DNA from: Streptomyces sp. 840.1
GTDB taxonomy: Bacteria > Actinomycetota > Actinomycetes > Streptomycetales > Streptomycetaceae
Length of the DNA stretch: 64,000 nucleotides
Reading direction: 5' to 3'
NCBI RefSeq assembly: GCF_003751445.1
Contig: NZ_RJUU01000001.1
Span: 1,617,001 to 1,681,000 of the forward strand
Both the position numbers and the translations under genes were made by a program. The notes beneath the pieces were generated by a model. That model saw only the letters and a list, made by a program, of their open reading frames with translations. It was not told the origin of the DNA and ran no database searches. Below are positions 1 through 8,809 of the stretch, one piece after another (position 1 is the first letter of the stretch; each line of letters begins with the position of its first letter).

Positions 1-124
1 CGTTGACCGTGACCTTGGTGATGGCGGTGTCGCCCGAGTGGCCGTTGGCCTGGGCGGCCGGTACGGCGAGGGCCAGCAGTGCCAGAGCACCGACGGCGAC
101 GGTCGCGGAGGTACGCATGCGCAT
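1..124 (-). CDS. Secreted protein, N-terminal fragment (cut by window start)
   Basis: Only the first 41 codons are present; the gene runs off the left edge. Translation from the ATG at 124 (a second ATG lies at 118) gives a basic start, MRMRTS, then a hydrophobic stretch rich in Ala, Leu and Val and an AQA-N signal-peptidase I type site near residue 27. The mature part begins NGHSGDTAITKVTVN. I infer export by Sec and signal-peptide cleavage. The function cannot be assigned from this fragment. A strong hairpin lies 56-86 bases upstream of the start, between this gene and the gene ending at 289. Confidence 0.6.
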   Translation of the reverse strand, partial: MRMRTSATVAVGALALLALAVPAAQANGHSGDTAITKVTVN

Positions 125-179
125 GTGTTTCCCCGTGGGAAAGGGCCCCTGGCGCGCAAGCGCACCGGCAGGGCCGATC

Positions 180-210
180 GGTCTGTTGAGCCGGAGTGGC
201 TCAACAGACC
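180..210. terminator. Strong 13-bp hairpin between two leftward genes
   Basis: GGTCTGTTGAGCC at 180-192 is perfectly complementary to GGCTCAACAGACC at 198-210, with a 5-base loop GGAGT. It lies about 79 bases past the stop of the sacsin-like gene and about 56 bases before the start of the secreted-protein gene, both on the minus strand. It most likely terminates the sacsin-like transcript. It could instead be a leader structure or operator of the secreted-protein gene. No U-tract follows, which is usual in this GC range. Confidence 0.6.
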
Positions 211-288
211 AGACAAACGACGGATGTGAAGGGTTGCCCACGCATATGAAGATTTTGCGAAGGATCTCGAATTCGTGGGGCCGGAGCC

Positions 289-3200
289 TCAGTCGAACCA
301 GCGGTCCCGGGCCAGTTCCCCGGTGCGGGACGGGTCCTCCAGCAGCGCCGCGACCTCGAAGCGGCGCGGCCACTGGCCCGCCGCCCAGGCCAGGCCCGCC
401 GCGACGCCCTCCAGGGTGGCGGCGTGCACCGTGCCGTCAGGGGTGCGGCGCCAGTCCAGTTCGACGCCGCCCGCGCGCAGTTCGCCGTGCTCGACGTACG
501 TGTCCGGGGTGCCCCGGCCGAGCAAAACGCGCACCGACTCCGGGACCTGGTGCTCCTCGCCCTCGGACGTCACCTCCGCCTCGACGCTCTCGCCGAGCCG
601 CCGCACCTGGAACAGCTCGGCCAGCTCCGCCGCGTTCGCCGGGGCGACCGGCAGCAGCGGCAGCCCCCCGGTCAGCGGCAGCAGGTCGGGGGCGTCCGCG
701 ATCACCGCGTCCGCCGCGTCGACCACCCGCACCTCGCCGTCGACCACGGCCCGCAGCTCGTCCGGCAGCGTGACCTGCTCCGGGTCCAGCTCGGCCAGGG
801 CGGTGTACAGGGAGTGCAGTTGTACGGGACCGACCGGGCGGTCCCCGTCCGCGAGCCGGCCGAGGAGTTCGGCGGCGCCGCCGGGCTCGTCCAGCAGGGC
901 GGCGACCGAGGTCCGGACACCGAGGGCGCGCAGCACCTGGGCGTCGTCGAAACCGGTGGCGTCGGCGGAGTCGTACAGGCCCGCCAGCCGGGGATCTCCG
1001 CCGTCGGCGCGCAGGCCCGCCGGGCGGCGGCCGTCCAGCACCGGGTGATCGCGCAGCCACCAGGCGGTGTACGGGCGCACGGACTGCGTGGTGCCGTCCG
1101 GGAGGAGTACCCGGACCGGCTGGGTGAGGGCGTCGCGCAGCGGCGGCCTGGCGAGCATCGCGAGCGCCTGGGGCCAGGCGTCGTCGTCGACCAGGTCGAG
1201 GTCGCGGACGGCGACGAGTTCGGTGGCGACGGGCGGCACCACCGTGTCCGGGAGCTGGTCGAGGATGTCCTCGCACCAGACGTCCACGGCGTCCAGCAGC
1301 CCGGCGTCGTCGGGCTCCGCGAAGTCGCCGTCGCGGGGCTCCAGTTCGTCCGGGTCCAGGACCACGTCGGTGGCCCGCACCAGTGCGAAGGTGGCCAGCA
1401 CTCCGCAGGCGGTGAGCGGCTGTTCGCCCCAGCGCTCGGCCAGCTCCTCGTCGCACAGGGCGAGTTCGCCCTCGCGCATGACGGCGGCGAACGGACTGCC
1501 GGGCAGCACGAGCTCACCGGCCGGGGCGGGCTCGCCGTCCTCGTCGGGCAGGGCGAGCGCGCCGAGCCAGGGTTCGTCGCCCGGCACCAGGCCGGCGTCC
1601 CGGACGAGCGTGAGGACGGTCTCCGCCAGCTCGTCGCCGTCCAGCGCGTCCTCGTCCCAGATCTCGCCCGCGTCCAGCGAACCGGCGACGGCGGCCCGCA
1701 CCTGCGGGGTCGTCAGGACGGCGCGCGGGGTGGCGGGCAGCGCGCCCAGCTTCTCCAGGAGCGGGTGCGCGGCGTCCGGGTGGGCGACCTTCAGCCCGAG
1801 CCGGGCGAGCCGGTCCAGGACCGGGCCGGTCAGCGCGTCCGGGAGCGGCAGCAGGACCTGGCGGGGGCCGATGGTGGTGCGGGGGACGGCCGGGGCGTCG
1901 GGGTCCGCGCCCCGGGAGGCCGTACCGGCGAGCGGCACCGGGAGGCCGGAGAGCCGGTCCGGGTCGATGCCGGCCAGGCTGTCGTACAGCCGCCGCCACC
2001 AGCCCGGGTCGCGCTCCAGACCGGCCAGCCGGTCGATCGCCTCGGTCAGCGGGACCCGGGCGACGCCGAGCGTGCGCAGTTCGACGCGGCGCTCAAGCCC
2101 GGCGGGCAGCAGGCAGGGCAGCACCTCGGCCAGCACGGTGACGGTCTCGGCGCCTACCCCCTCCAGCACCTCGGCCTCCAGCGGCCGCAGCGCGGTGGTG
2201 GCCTTGCGGCCCTCGTCGGCAGCGGCGTCCCAGCTGTCCCACCGGTCCGGCTCGGCGGCGGGGTCGCGCGGGGCTGCGGGCTCCAGGAACGCGACGCGCG
2301 GCAGCCGTTCCAGGATCGCGGCGCGCAGCGCGCCGTCCAGCTCGCCCTTGCCGAGCGGTCCGGGCACGAGCGCGATGGTGGCGACGGAGACCGGCTGCCA
2401 GTCGGCGAGCAGCTCGGCGTAGGCGTCGGCCGCGCGCTGCACCAGGAAGTCGGTGAGCGGGCCCGGCGCGGGGTGGCGGCGGGTGGTGTCCAGCGGCAGC
2501 GAGGCGATGAGCAGCGCGGGGACGCCGAGCGGTTCGTCGGTGGGCGTCGGCGCGTGCACGACCGGGGCGGTGCGGGGGTGCACCGGGGCGCCCTCCGCGT
2601 CCACCGGGACGGCCCAGGTCACCGACCAGTGAGGGCGCAGCCGTTCCTCCAGCGGGCGGCCGACGAGCAGTTCGGGCTCGACGGCTCCGTGCCGGGCGAC
2701 GGTGCGCCAGCGGTTCGTACCGTGCTCCGAGTCCTCGACGTGGACGTACGGGCCGTGCTGCGAGCGGCGCAACGTCCGTACGGTGTCCGGGGTTTCGATG
2801 ACGATCTCGTCGAGCCCGCCCAGCGTGAGCAGCAGCGCGTCGTCGACGGCGGTGAGCAGCCGGCCGACCAGGTCCTCGGCGCCGCCGTCGCGCAGCGGCA
2901 GGACGACGACGGTGTCGTAGCCGTCCGGTGCGGTGCCCTCGGCGGGCAGCGGGAGGCGCAGCAGGGGTACGTGTCCGTCGCGGCGGCGCAGTTCGTCGCC
3001 GAGTCCGGGGCTGCCGATGGCGGCGTCCCGGGCGAGGTCGCGGGCCTCGGCCAGGGACCAGCGCACGCCGCCGTGCCGCCCGATGACGGCGGGCTCGTCG
3101 CTCACCGCCAGCACGGCGGCGAACCCGACGCCGAACCGTCCGACGGCGGCCTCGTGGCCCTCGCGCTTGGCGGACGCGCGCAGGGTGGACAGCGACTCCA

Positions 3201-3495
3201 CGCCGGTGGCGTCCAGCGGGGCGCCGGTGTTCGCGGCGGCGAGGACGGCGGGGGCGTCGCCGGCCCCCGGGTGCAGGGTGAGCCGGAGCCGGCCGGACAC
3301 CCGGGCGCGGGCGGCGGCGTCGGCGGCGTTCTGGGCCAGCTCGACGACGAGGCGGTCGCGGTAGCCGCCCAGCGCGAGGTCCTCCTCGGCGTTGGCGTCC
3401 TCCCGGAAGCGGGCGGGGCCGGCGCCCCAGGCGTCGAGCACGCGGCGCCGCAGCCGTGCGGTGCCGAACGGGTCGGCCCCCTCGGTCGCATTCAT
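289..3495 (-). CDS. Sacsin-type HSP90-like ATPase-domain protein
   Basis: A 1068-residue protein with a GHKL/HSP90-like (sacsin N-terminal type) ATPase fold in its first 200 residues. The Bergerat N-box reads VELAQNAADA and the glycine box reads GRFGVGFAAV. The remaining ~850 residues are acidic, leucine-rich and without a recognised domain. I chose the ATG at 3495 because a GAGGGAG ribosome site sits about 14 bases upstream and the protein then begins just before the conserved ATPase region; the open frame continues to 3651 without similarity. Proteins of this layout are common single-copy genes in Streptomyces and are annotated as sacsin N-terminal ATPase-like or ATP-binding proteins. The substrate is unknown. 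A chaperone-like ATPase role is inferred from the fold only. Confidence 0.8.
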   Translation of the reverse strand: MNATEGADPFGTARLRRRVLDAWGAGPARFREDANAEEDLALGGYRDRLVVELAQNAADAAARARVSGRLRLTLHPGAGDAPAVLAAANTGAPLDATGVESLSTLRASAKREGHEAAVGRFGVGFAAVLAVSDEPAVIGRHGGVRWSLAEARDLARDAAIGSPGLGDELRRRDGHVPLLRLPLPAEGTAPDGYDTVVVLPLRDGGAEDLVGRLLTAVDDALLLTLGGLDEIVIETPDTVRTLRRSQHGPYVHVEDSEHGTNRWRTVARHGAVEPELLVGRPLEERLRPHWSVTWAVPVDAEGAPVHPRTAPVVHAPTPTDEPLGVPALLIASLPLDTTRRHPAPGPLTDFLVQRAADAYAELLADWQPVSVATIALVPGPLGKGELDGALRAAILERLPRVAFLEPAAPRDPAAEPDRWDSWDAAADEGRKATTALRPLEAEVLEGVGAETVTVLAEVLPCLLPAGLERRVELRTLGVARVPLTEAIDRLAGLERDPGWWRRLYDSLAGIDPDRLSGLPVPLAGTASRGADPDAPAVPRTTIGPRQVLLPLPDALTGPVLDRLARLGLKVAHPDAAHPLLEKLGALPATPRAVLTTPQVRAAVAGSLDAGEIWDEDALDGDELAETVLTLVRDAGLVPGDEPWLGALALPDEDGEPAPAGELVLPGSPFAAVMREGELALCDEELAERWGEQPLTACGVLATFALVRATDVVLDPDELEPRDGDFAEPDDAGLLDAVDVWCEDILDQLPDTVVPPVATELVAVRDLDLVDDDAWPQALAMLARPPLRDALTQPVRVLLPDGTTQSVRPYTAWWLRDHPVLDGRRPAGLRADGGDPRLAGLYDSADATGFDDAQVLRALGVRTSVAALLDEPGGAAELLGRLADGDRPVGPVQLHSLYTALAELDPEQVTLPDELRAVVDGEVRVVDAADAVIADAPDLLPLTGGLPLLPVAPANAAELAELFQVRRLGESVEAEVTSEGEEHQVPESVRVLLGRGTPDTYVEHGELRAGGVELDWRRTPDGTVHAATLEGVAAGLAWAAGQWPRRFEVAALLEDPSRTGELARDRWFD

Positions 3496-3584
3496 GCTCA
3501 CGCTGTGACTCCCTCTTCCGGTTACGGGTCCCGTGCCGCCAAGTGTGCGCCCCGAAGCTACCGGGTCCCCGCGCGGGCGCCCCT

Positions 3585-3751
3585 GTCCTCCATCGCCGGA
3601 CGGGCTGAAACCAGCTGCACCGCACACCACAGCCCCGGTTCCGTCCTCCATCGCCGGACGGGCCCGGTTCTGGACGCCCTGCCCGTAAGTCCCGCCCTGC
3701 CCGTAAGACCCGCCCTTCCGGCCGGATCCGGCCCGTCCGGCGTTCGAGGAC
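3585..3751. repeat. Three copies of a 22-base hairpin repeat in the 3496-3813 gap
   Basis: The 318-base gap between two leftward genes holds no convincing ORF. It holds three copies of a dispersed intergenic repeat: 3585-3606 and 3643-3664 in one orientation and 3730-3751 inverted. Each has the form GTCC-(9-base loop)-GGAC followed by GGGC, with loop TCCATCGCC in the first two and a GCGTTCGA-type variant in the third. Further copies lie at 14406, 18526 and 23032. They look like REP-type hairpins placed behind genes, with possible roles in 3' end formation or mRNA stability. Confidence 0.65.
3675..3710. repeat. Two tandem 18-base units
   Basis: CGCCCTGCCCGTAAGTCC at 3675-3692 is followed directly by the same unit with one change at 3693-3710. 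It lies between the second and third hairpin repeats. No function is apparent; it looks like a slippage duplication. Confidence 0.6.
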
Positions 3752-3813
3752 GGAACCGGCAGGCCGGGGTGACCCGCGCCCCGCGGAGGGGGCCGGGTCT
3801 CGTGGCGGCAGCC

Positions 3814-4749
3814 TCAGGAGTGGCCGAGGTCCTCCGACGGCGCATCCGGGTCCACCGGCACCGAGCCGGAATCCCGCGCCGGCCGGAGCGGGTACTCGTC
3901 CACCCGCATCGTGTCCAGCGCATGCGGCGCCGGCTTCGGCGGCTTCGGCATCACCGCGGCCTCCGAGTGCCCACCGCAGCCGTACGACAGGGACACCACG
4001 TGCCCGTCCGCCGGACCGAACTCGTTCGCGCACACCCCGAAGGCCTGCTTCAGGGAACCCGCCAGCGGCACCAGGAAGGCGCACGACACACACGTCGCCG
4101 GGGCCGCCTGGGCCATCGGCGTCTTCGCGCCGAAGCCCTCGTCCCAGCGGTCGGCCGCCGCGTACAGCCCGTACCGCGACAGCACCCGCGCCCGCCGCAT
4201 GCCCAGCTCGTCCGCGACCGCCGCGATCGAACCGCGGCGCGGCGGCTCCGGGCGCGTCGTCAGTTCCGCGTCCTCGGACTCGACGAGCTCGGCCAGCTCG
4301 CCCGAGACCGCGGCCACCGCGGAGTTCGGCGGCAGCTCGTCCTCGCCGGTGTAGCCCGGCTCCAGGCGCAGATCGTCCGCCTCGGTGGGCAGCAGATCGC
4401 CCGGCCCCATGTCGCCCGGCCGCAGCCGCTCGCTCCACGGCACCCACTCCGGCGCGAGCAGCGCCTCGTCGCCCGGCAGCAGCACCGTTTCGTCAAGGGT
4501 GACGTTCTTGGCGCGGGAGGCCCTGGCGACCGTCACCGCCCAGCGCCAGCCCCGGTAGGCCGGGTCCTTGCACTCGAAGTAGTGCGTGACGACCCGGTCC
4601 CCCTCGGGGACCACGGCCACATGCTCACCCACGACCCCTGGCGCGGCTGCCTCCTCGGCCGCCGCGCGGGCGAGGCCTACGGCCTCGGCGCACAAACGGT
4701 CGGGAACAGGGGTACGGGCCGTACGGCTTCTCGTCGTCGCAGCACTCAC
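3814..4749 (-). CDS. DUF3027 family protein
   Basis: A 311-residue protein starting with GTG at 4749, behind an AGGAGAG ribosome site. The body (residues ~15-270) matches the conserved actinobacterial DUF3027 family as I know it: an N-terminal segment with HYFECKDPAYRGWRWAVT, a middle with PGDMGPGDLLPT, and a C-terminal part with CVSCAFLVPLAGSL and SYGCGGHSEA. The paired cysteines suggest metal binding, but this is inference. No catalytic motif is recognised. The family is widespread in Streptomyces next to the MFS and DUF2771 genes found here, and its biochemical role is unknown. Confidence 0.75.
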   Translation of the reverse strand: MSAATTRSRTARTPVPDRLCAEAVGLARAAAEEAAAPGVVGEHVAVVPEGDRVVTHYFECKDPAYRGWRWAVTVARASRAKNVTLDETVLLPGDEALLAPEWVPWSERLRPGDMGPGDLLPTEADDLRLEPGYTGEDELPPNSAVAAVSGELAELVESEDAELTTRPEPPRRGSIAAVADELGMRRARVLSRYGLYAAADRWDEGFGAKTPMAQAAPATCVSCAFLVPLAGSLKQAFGVCANEFGPADGHVVSLSYGCGGHSEAAVMPKPPKPAPHALDTMRVDEYPLRPARDSGSVPVDPDAPSEDLGHS

Positions 4750-5168
4750 AGGTCTCGCTTCTCTCCTACGCCAGTCTCACGAGCGCGCCAGCACATCCAT
4801 CGATTTCAGCCATTCGGTTGCGGGCGGAGCGGACCTGGGGGCCGCGTCGACGTCCACACCCGTTGTGCCTGCCTCGGGCGCACCTTCCGCAACCCATTCT
4901 GCGGGATCGCTGAGAGGCGCGCGGCCAAGAACAACCGCCGGTGGCGCGCTACGCACGCTACCCTCTCCGCCGCTTCCCGCCCACCTGTCCGCCCCAAACG
5001 ACGCCGTATCCGGTGCCGTGTCCCGTGTAAAGGGCGCTGCCCGGCCATCCGTACGGACCGGTCCGCACCCCCTGCGACCTGGCAGGTCACTGACCCGACA
5101 GGGCATTGCCCGCCGCGCCCCGCGCCTGTCCCGGTTCGTGACGACGGGTCCTGGGGCAGTATGACCAA
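4750..5168. other. Intergenic region with divergent promoters
   Basis: This 419-base gap separates the DUF3027 gene (leftward) from the MFS gene (rightward). I see no gene that I can support: a minus-strand open frame at 4777-5106 has mixed third-position bases and no recognisable product. At the right end, CAGTAT at 5157-5162 stands 7 bases before the GTG at 5169, the spacing of a leaderless -10 element. GACCTGGCAGGTC at 5082-5094 is a small palindrome. Confidence 0.4.
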
Positions 5169-6620
5169 GTGGCTTCTGCCCGGTCGCACGACGGACCCGG
5201 CCCGCTCCGCAGGGCGGGCCGGACGATCGGTCATGCCCTGCGGTCCCCGTTCACCGGGACCGCCCGGGGCATCCGGAAGGCGACGCACGCCCACGGGGCG
5301 GGTGAGTCCGGACTCGGCAAGCTGATCGAGCTGCACGCGGTGAACGGCGCGGGCGACGTGATGATCACGGTCGCGCTGGCGTCCACGGTGTTCTTCTCCG
5401 TACCGACGGACCAGGCCCGCGGCCGGGTCGCGCTGTACCTCGCCGTCACCATGGCGCCGTTCATCCTCCTCGCCCCGGTCATCGGCCCGCTCCTGGACCG
5501 GCTGCCGCACGGCCGCCGCGCCGCGATGGCGGGCTCCATGCTGGCCCGTGCGCTGCTGGCGCTCACCATGTCGGGCGCGGTCGCCACCGGCGGCCTGGAG
5601 CTGTATCCGGCGGCCCTGGGCGTCCTGGTCTGCTCGAAGGCGTACGGGGTCGTGCGCAGCGCCGTCGTACCGCGCCTGCTGCCACCCCGCTTCTCGCTGG
5701 TGAAAGCGAACTCACGGGTCACCCTCGCCGGCCTGCTCGCCACCGGCGCGGCCGCTCCGGTCGGCGCGGGGCTCCAGACGATCGGCCCGCCGTGGCCGCT
5801 GTACGGCGCGTCCGCGATCTTCGTCGGCGGCGCCGTCCTCGCCTTCACCCTGCCGCCCAAGGTGGACTCGGCGAAGGGCGAGCGCAAGGCGCACCTCGTG
5901 CACCCGCACGACGAGGGCACCGTCCGGCCCGAGCCGCTCCGCGCGAGCGCCGCGCCCGGGAGCACGAAGAAGTCCTCCCGGTCCCGGGAGAGGAACGGCG
6001 AGAAGAGGAACGGCGAGAAGCGGCCGGGGCTGCGTTCGGTCGGCCCGTCCGTCCTGCACGGCCTCCAGGCCAATGCCGCGCACCGCGCGCTCTCCGGCTT
6101 CCTGATCTTCTTCCTGGCGTTCCTGCTGCGCGAGCAGCCGCTCTCCGGTCAGAGCGCCGCGATCTCGCTCGGCATCGTCGGCGTGGCGGCCGGGGCGGGC
6201 AACGCGCTGGGCACGGCGGTCGGCTCCTGGCTCAGGGCGCGCGGCCCGGAGATCATCATCGCCTCGGTCCTGGGCCTGGCACTGGGCGTGGCCGTACTGG
6301 CCGCGGCCTTCTTCAGCACGGTCATGGTCGCCGCGCTCGCGGCCACGGCGGGCTTCACCCAGGCCCTGTCGAAGCTGTCGCTGGACGCGATGATCCAGCG
6401 CGACGTGCCGGAGGAGGTGCGCACCTCGGCGTTCGCCCGTTCCGAGACGCTGCTCCAGATGGCGTGGGTGGTCGGCGGCGCGATCGGGATCTCGCTCCCC
6501 CTCAACGGCGTACTGGGCATGGCGGTCGCCGCGGGCGTCCTCGCGCTCGGCGCCGCGGCCTCCGTACGGGGGCTGCTGGGCGCCGCGCGGCGCGGCTCGC
6601 CGCACCCCCGCGTGGCATGA
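5169..6620 (+). CDS. MFS transporter
   Basis: A 483-residue integral membrane protein, start GTG at 5169. About 12 hydrophobic segments alternate with short loops. The first loop carries PLLDRLPHGRRAAM, an MFS motif-A-like sequence (G/P-x-L-x-D-R-x-G-R-R). A long hydrophilic central loop rich in Lys, Arg and Ser (residues ~230-290) separates the two six-helix halves, as is usual for the family. The N-terminal ~45 residues are basic and cytoplasmic. The substrate is unknown. There is no clear Shine-Dalgarno site; a -10-like CAGTAT seven bases upstream suggests a leaderless message. Confidence 0.8.
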   Translation: MASARSHDGPGPLRRAGRTIGHALRSPFTGTARGIRKATHAHGAGESGLGKLIELHAVNGAGDVMITVALASTVFFSVPTDQARGRVALYLAVTMAPFILLAPVIGPLLDRLPHGRRAAMAGSMLARALLALTMSGAVATGGLELYPAALGVLVCSKAYGVVRSAVVPRLLPPRFSLVKANSRVTLAGLLATGAAAPVGAGLQTIGPPWPLYGASAIFVGGAVLAFTLPPKVDSAKGERKAHLVHPHDEGTVRPEPLRASAAPGSTKKSSRSRERNGEKRNGEKRPGLRSVGPSVLHGLQANAAHRALSGFLIFFLAFLLREQPLSGQSAAISLGIVGVAAGAGNALGTAVGSWLRARGPEIIIASVLGLALGVAVLAAAFFSTVMVAALAATAGFTQALSKLSLDAMIQRDVPEEVRTSAFARSETLLQMAWVVGGAIGISLPLNGVLGMAVAAGVLALGAAASVRGLLGAARRGSPHPRVA

Positions 6621-6647
6621 GCCGGAGCGACCGATAACCTTCGGGCC

Positions 6648-7130
6648 ATGACCGTTGCGTTCTTCTCCGGTAAGGGCCGTCGAATCGGCGTCGCTCTTGG
6701 TGCCGTGTCCGCGGGACTCCTTGTCCTCTCCGCCTGCGACAAGCCGACGCCACTCGCCACCGTGACGGTCGGCGACAACTCGGTGCACACCGAGGCGTCC
6801 TGCTACAACGACGGCAAGGCCCTCAAGACCTCCGACATCAAGGGCTGCCTCAACCAAAAGGCCGACAAGACCGTCGACGTCGCGATGGACGACAAGGTCC
6901 ACTTCGGCGTGGACCCCTCGGTCTCGGACAACGGCTGGACGCTCTTCATCAACGGCCAGCAGGCCGAGCAGGAGCCGTACAAGAAGACCTTCCGGACCAT
7001 CCCGGGCAGCGCCTTCTTCTCCAGCCAGAACGGCGAGACCACGGCGGACAAGACGCAGATCAGCATCGTGGAGACCAAGGGCAAGGAGCTGCTGGGCATC
7101 TGGCACTTCGAGCTCAAGAAGACCAGCTGA
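6648..7130 (+). CDS. DUF2771 family lipoprotein
   Basis: A 160-residue exported protein. It has an arginine/lysine-rich start, a hydrophobic stretch and a lipobox ending LVLSAC with the lipidated Cys near residue 31. The mature part contains CYNDGKALK and SDIKGCLNQ (two cysteines that may pair) and ends GIWHFELKKTS. This matches the actinobacterial DUF2771 family. It lies 27 bases behind the MFS gene and may be co-transcribed with it. The function is unknown; an extracytoplasmic location is inferred from the lipobox. Confidence 0.8.
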   Translation: MTVAFFSGKGRRIGVALGAVSAGLLVLSACDKPTPLATVTVGDNSVHTEASCYNDGKALKTSDIKGCLNQKADKTVDVAMDDKVHFGVDPSVSDNGWTLFINGQQAEQEPYKKTFRTIPGSAFFSSQNGETTADKTQISIVETKGKELLGIWHFELKKTS

Positions 7131-7217
7131 TCCCGTCCCACCGATCTGCTCCCGCCGATCCGTCCCGTTCCGCTGATCCCTCCAGCTGATTCCCTCCCGG
7201 CCCCGGAGGTTCCCCCC

Positions 7218-7925
7218 GTGCGTGTGCTCGTCGTGACCGCTGTCCCGGTGGAACGGGACGCGGTCACGCGTGCGTTCGGGGACGGCTCCGAGGTGTCGGT
7301 GCGCCGGGTGCCGGGCGCGGAGATCCACCGCGCGGGACCCTTCGACGTACTCGCGGGCGAGGCGGGACCGGCCGCCGCGGCGGCCTCCGCCGCGTTCGCC
7401 CTGGCCTCGGACCGCTACGACCTGGTGATCTCGGCGGGCATCGGCGGCGGCTTCGCCGGCGTCGCCCCGGTCGGCTCGCTCGTGGTGGCGGGGCGCGTCA
7501 TCGCCGCGGACCTCGGCGCCGAGACCGCCGGGGGCTTCGTCCCCGTCACCGCGCTGGGCTTCGGCCGCGACCGGCACCACCCGCCCGGCCCCCTGGTCCG
7601 CGCGGTGGCCGACGCGACCCGCGCGGTGACCGGCGACATCCTCACCGTCTCCACGGTGACCGGCAGCGCCGAACGCGCCGCCGCCCTCCTCGCCGCGCAC
7701 CCCGGGGCCGCCGCCGAGGCCATGGAGGGGTTCGGGGTCGCGGAGGCGGCCGACCGGCTCGGGCTGCCCGTCCTGGAGCTCAGAGCCGTCTCGAACGCCG
7801 TCGGCCCCCGCGACCGCGACGCCTGGCGCATCGGCGACGCGCTGGCCGCGCTCACCGACGCGTTCGGCAAGCTCATACCCGTACTGGAAGGCTGGACGAC
7901 CCACCATGACCGACACGACTCCTGA
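7218..7925 (+). CDS. mqnB: Futalosine hydrolase
   Basis: A 235-residue nucleoside-phosphorylase-fold protein starting with GTG at 7218, behind GGAGGT at 7205-7210. The sequence GIGGGFAGVAPVGSLVVAG and the C-terminal block EAMEGFGVAEAADRLGLPV, followed by SNAVGPRDRDAW, are typical of MqnB. This enzyme cleaves futalosine to dehypoxanthine futalosine in the chorismate-to-menaquinone pathway that Streptomyces uses instead of the classical Men route. It overlaps the next gene, mqnD, by 20 bases, so the two are co-transcribed and probably translationally coupled. The other pathway genes (mqnA, mqnC, mqnE) are not in the window. Confidence 0.92.
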   Translation: MRVLVVTAVPVERDAVTRAFGDGSEVSVRRVPGAEIHRAGPFDVLAGEAGPAAAAASAAFALASDRYDLVISAGIGGGFAGVAPVGSLVVAGRVIAADLGAETAGGFVPVTALGFGRDRHHPPGPLVRAVADATRAVTGDILTVSTVTGSAERAAALLAAHPGAAAEAMEGFGVAEAADRLGLPVLELRAVSNAVGPRDRDAWRIGDALAALTDAFGKLIPVLEGWTTHHDRHDS

Positions 7926-8775
7926 CCCGCTCGCCGGCCCGCTGCGCATCGCCTTCTCGCCGTGCCCGAACGACACGTTCGTCTTCGACGCCTGGGCGCA
8001 CGGCCGGGTCTCCGGCGCGCCCGCCCTCGACGTCACCTTCGCGGACATCGACATCACCAACGGCATGGCCGAGCGCGGCGAGCTGGACGTCCTGAAGGTC
8101 TCGTACGCGGTGCTGCCCTGGGTGCTTGAGGAGTACGCGCTGCTGCCGTGCGGCGGCGCGCTGGGCCGGGGCTGCGGGCCGCTCGTCCTGACGCGGGAGC
8201 CCGGCACCGACCTGACGGGCCGGACCGTCGCCGTGCCGAGCGAGCGCTCCACGGCCTACCTGCTGTTCCGGCTCTGGGCGGCGGAGGCGGTACCGGGCGG
8301 CGTGGGCGAGATCGTCGTCATGCCGTTCGACGAGATCATGCCGGCGGTACGGGACGGCAAGGTCGACGCCGGCCTCGTCATCCACGAGGCGCGCTTCACG
8401 TACCAGAACTACGGTCTGCACAACCTGGCCGACATGGGCCGCCACTGGGAGGACACGACCGGTCTCCCGATCCCGCTCGGCGCGATCATCGCGAAGCGCT
8501 CCCTGGGCGCGGACACCCTGAAGCTGCTCGCGGAGTCGGTGCGCACGTCGGTACGGATGGCGTGGGACGATCCGCAGGCCTCGCGCCCGTACGTCCAGGA
8601 GCACGCCCAGGAGATGGACCCGTCCGTCGCTGACCAGCACATCGGCCTGTACGTGAACGAGTTCACCGCCGACCTCGGCGAGGACGGCTACGCGGCGATC
8701 CGGGGCCTGCTGACCCGCGCCGCGGCCGAGGGACTGGTGCCTCCCCTCGGACCGGACGCGCTGTCCTACCCCTGA
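7906..8775 (+). CDS. mqnD: 1,4-dihydroxy-6-naphthoate synthase
   Basis: A 289-residue periplasmic-binding-protein-like enzyme. The start block IAFSPCPNDTFVFDAW is the MqnD signature, followed by DVLKVSYAVLPWVLEEYALL, GCGPLVLTREPG and GLVIHEARFTYQNYGL. The enzyme converts cyclic dehypoxanthine futalosine to 1,4-dihydroxy-6-naphthoate in the futalosine menaquinone pathway. The ATG at 7906 lies inside the end of mqnB. No signal peptide is present, so it is cytosolic despite the binding-protein fold. Length is normal for the family. Confidence 0.95.
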   Translation: MTDTTPDPLAGPLRIAFSPCPNDTFVFDAWAHGRVSGAPALDVTFADIDITNGMAERGELDVLKVSYAVLPWVLEEYALLPCGGALGRGCGPLVLTREPGTDLTGRTVAVPSERSTAYLLFRLWAAEAVPGGVGEIVVMPFDEIMPAVRDGKVDAGLVIHEARFTYQNYGLHNLADMGRHWEDTTGLPIPLGAIIAKRSLGADTLKLLAESVRTSVRMAWDDPQASRPYVQEHAQEMDPSVADQHIGLYVNEFTADLGEDGYAAIRGLLTRAAAEGLVPPLGPDALSYP

Positions 8776-8809
8776 AACCGCCGTGTCCCGTGCGTGCCCC
8801 GCGCGTCCG

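Noticed and set aside
2093..4447. Long minus-strand frame of about 780 codons
   Set aside because: Overlaps two well-supported minus-strand genes in another frame and has an extreme Arg/Ala/Gly composition.
4777..5106. Minus-strand ORF of 109 codons upstream of the DUF3027 gene
   Set aside because: Mixed third-position bases, no ribosome site and no recognisable product; treated as non-coding.
424..5325. Very long plus-strand open frame (about 1630 codons)
   Set aside because: It runs antisense to the sacsin-like and DUF3027 genes, shows no family motif and has the Arg/Gly/Gln-rich composition of a GC-rich shadow frame.
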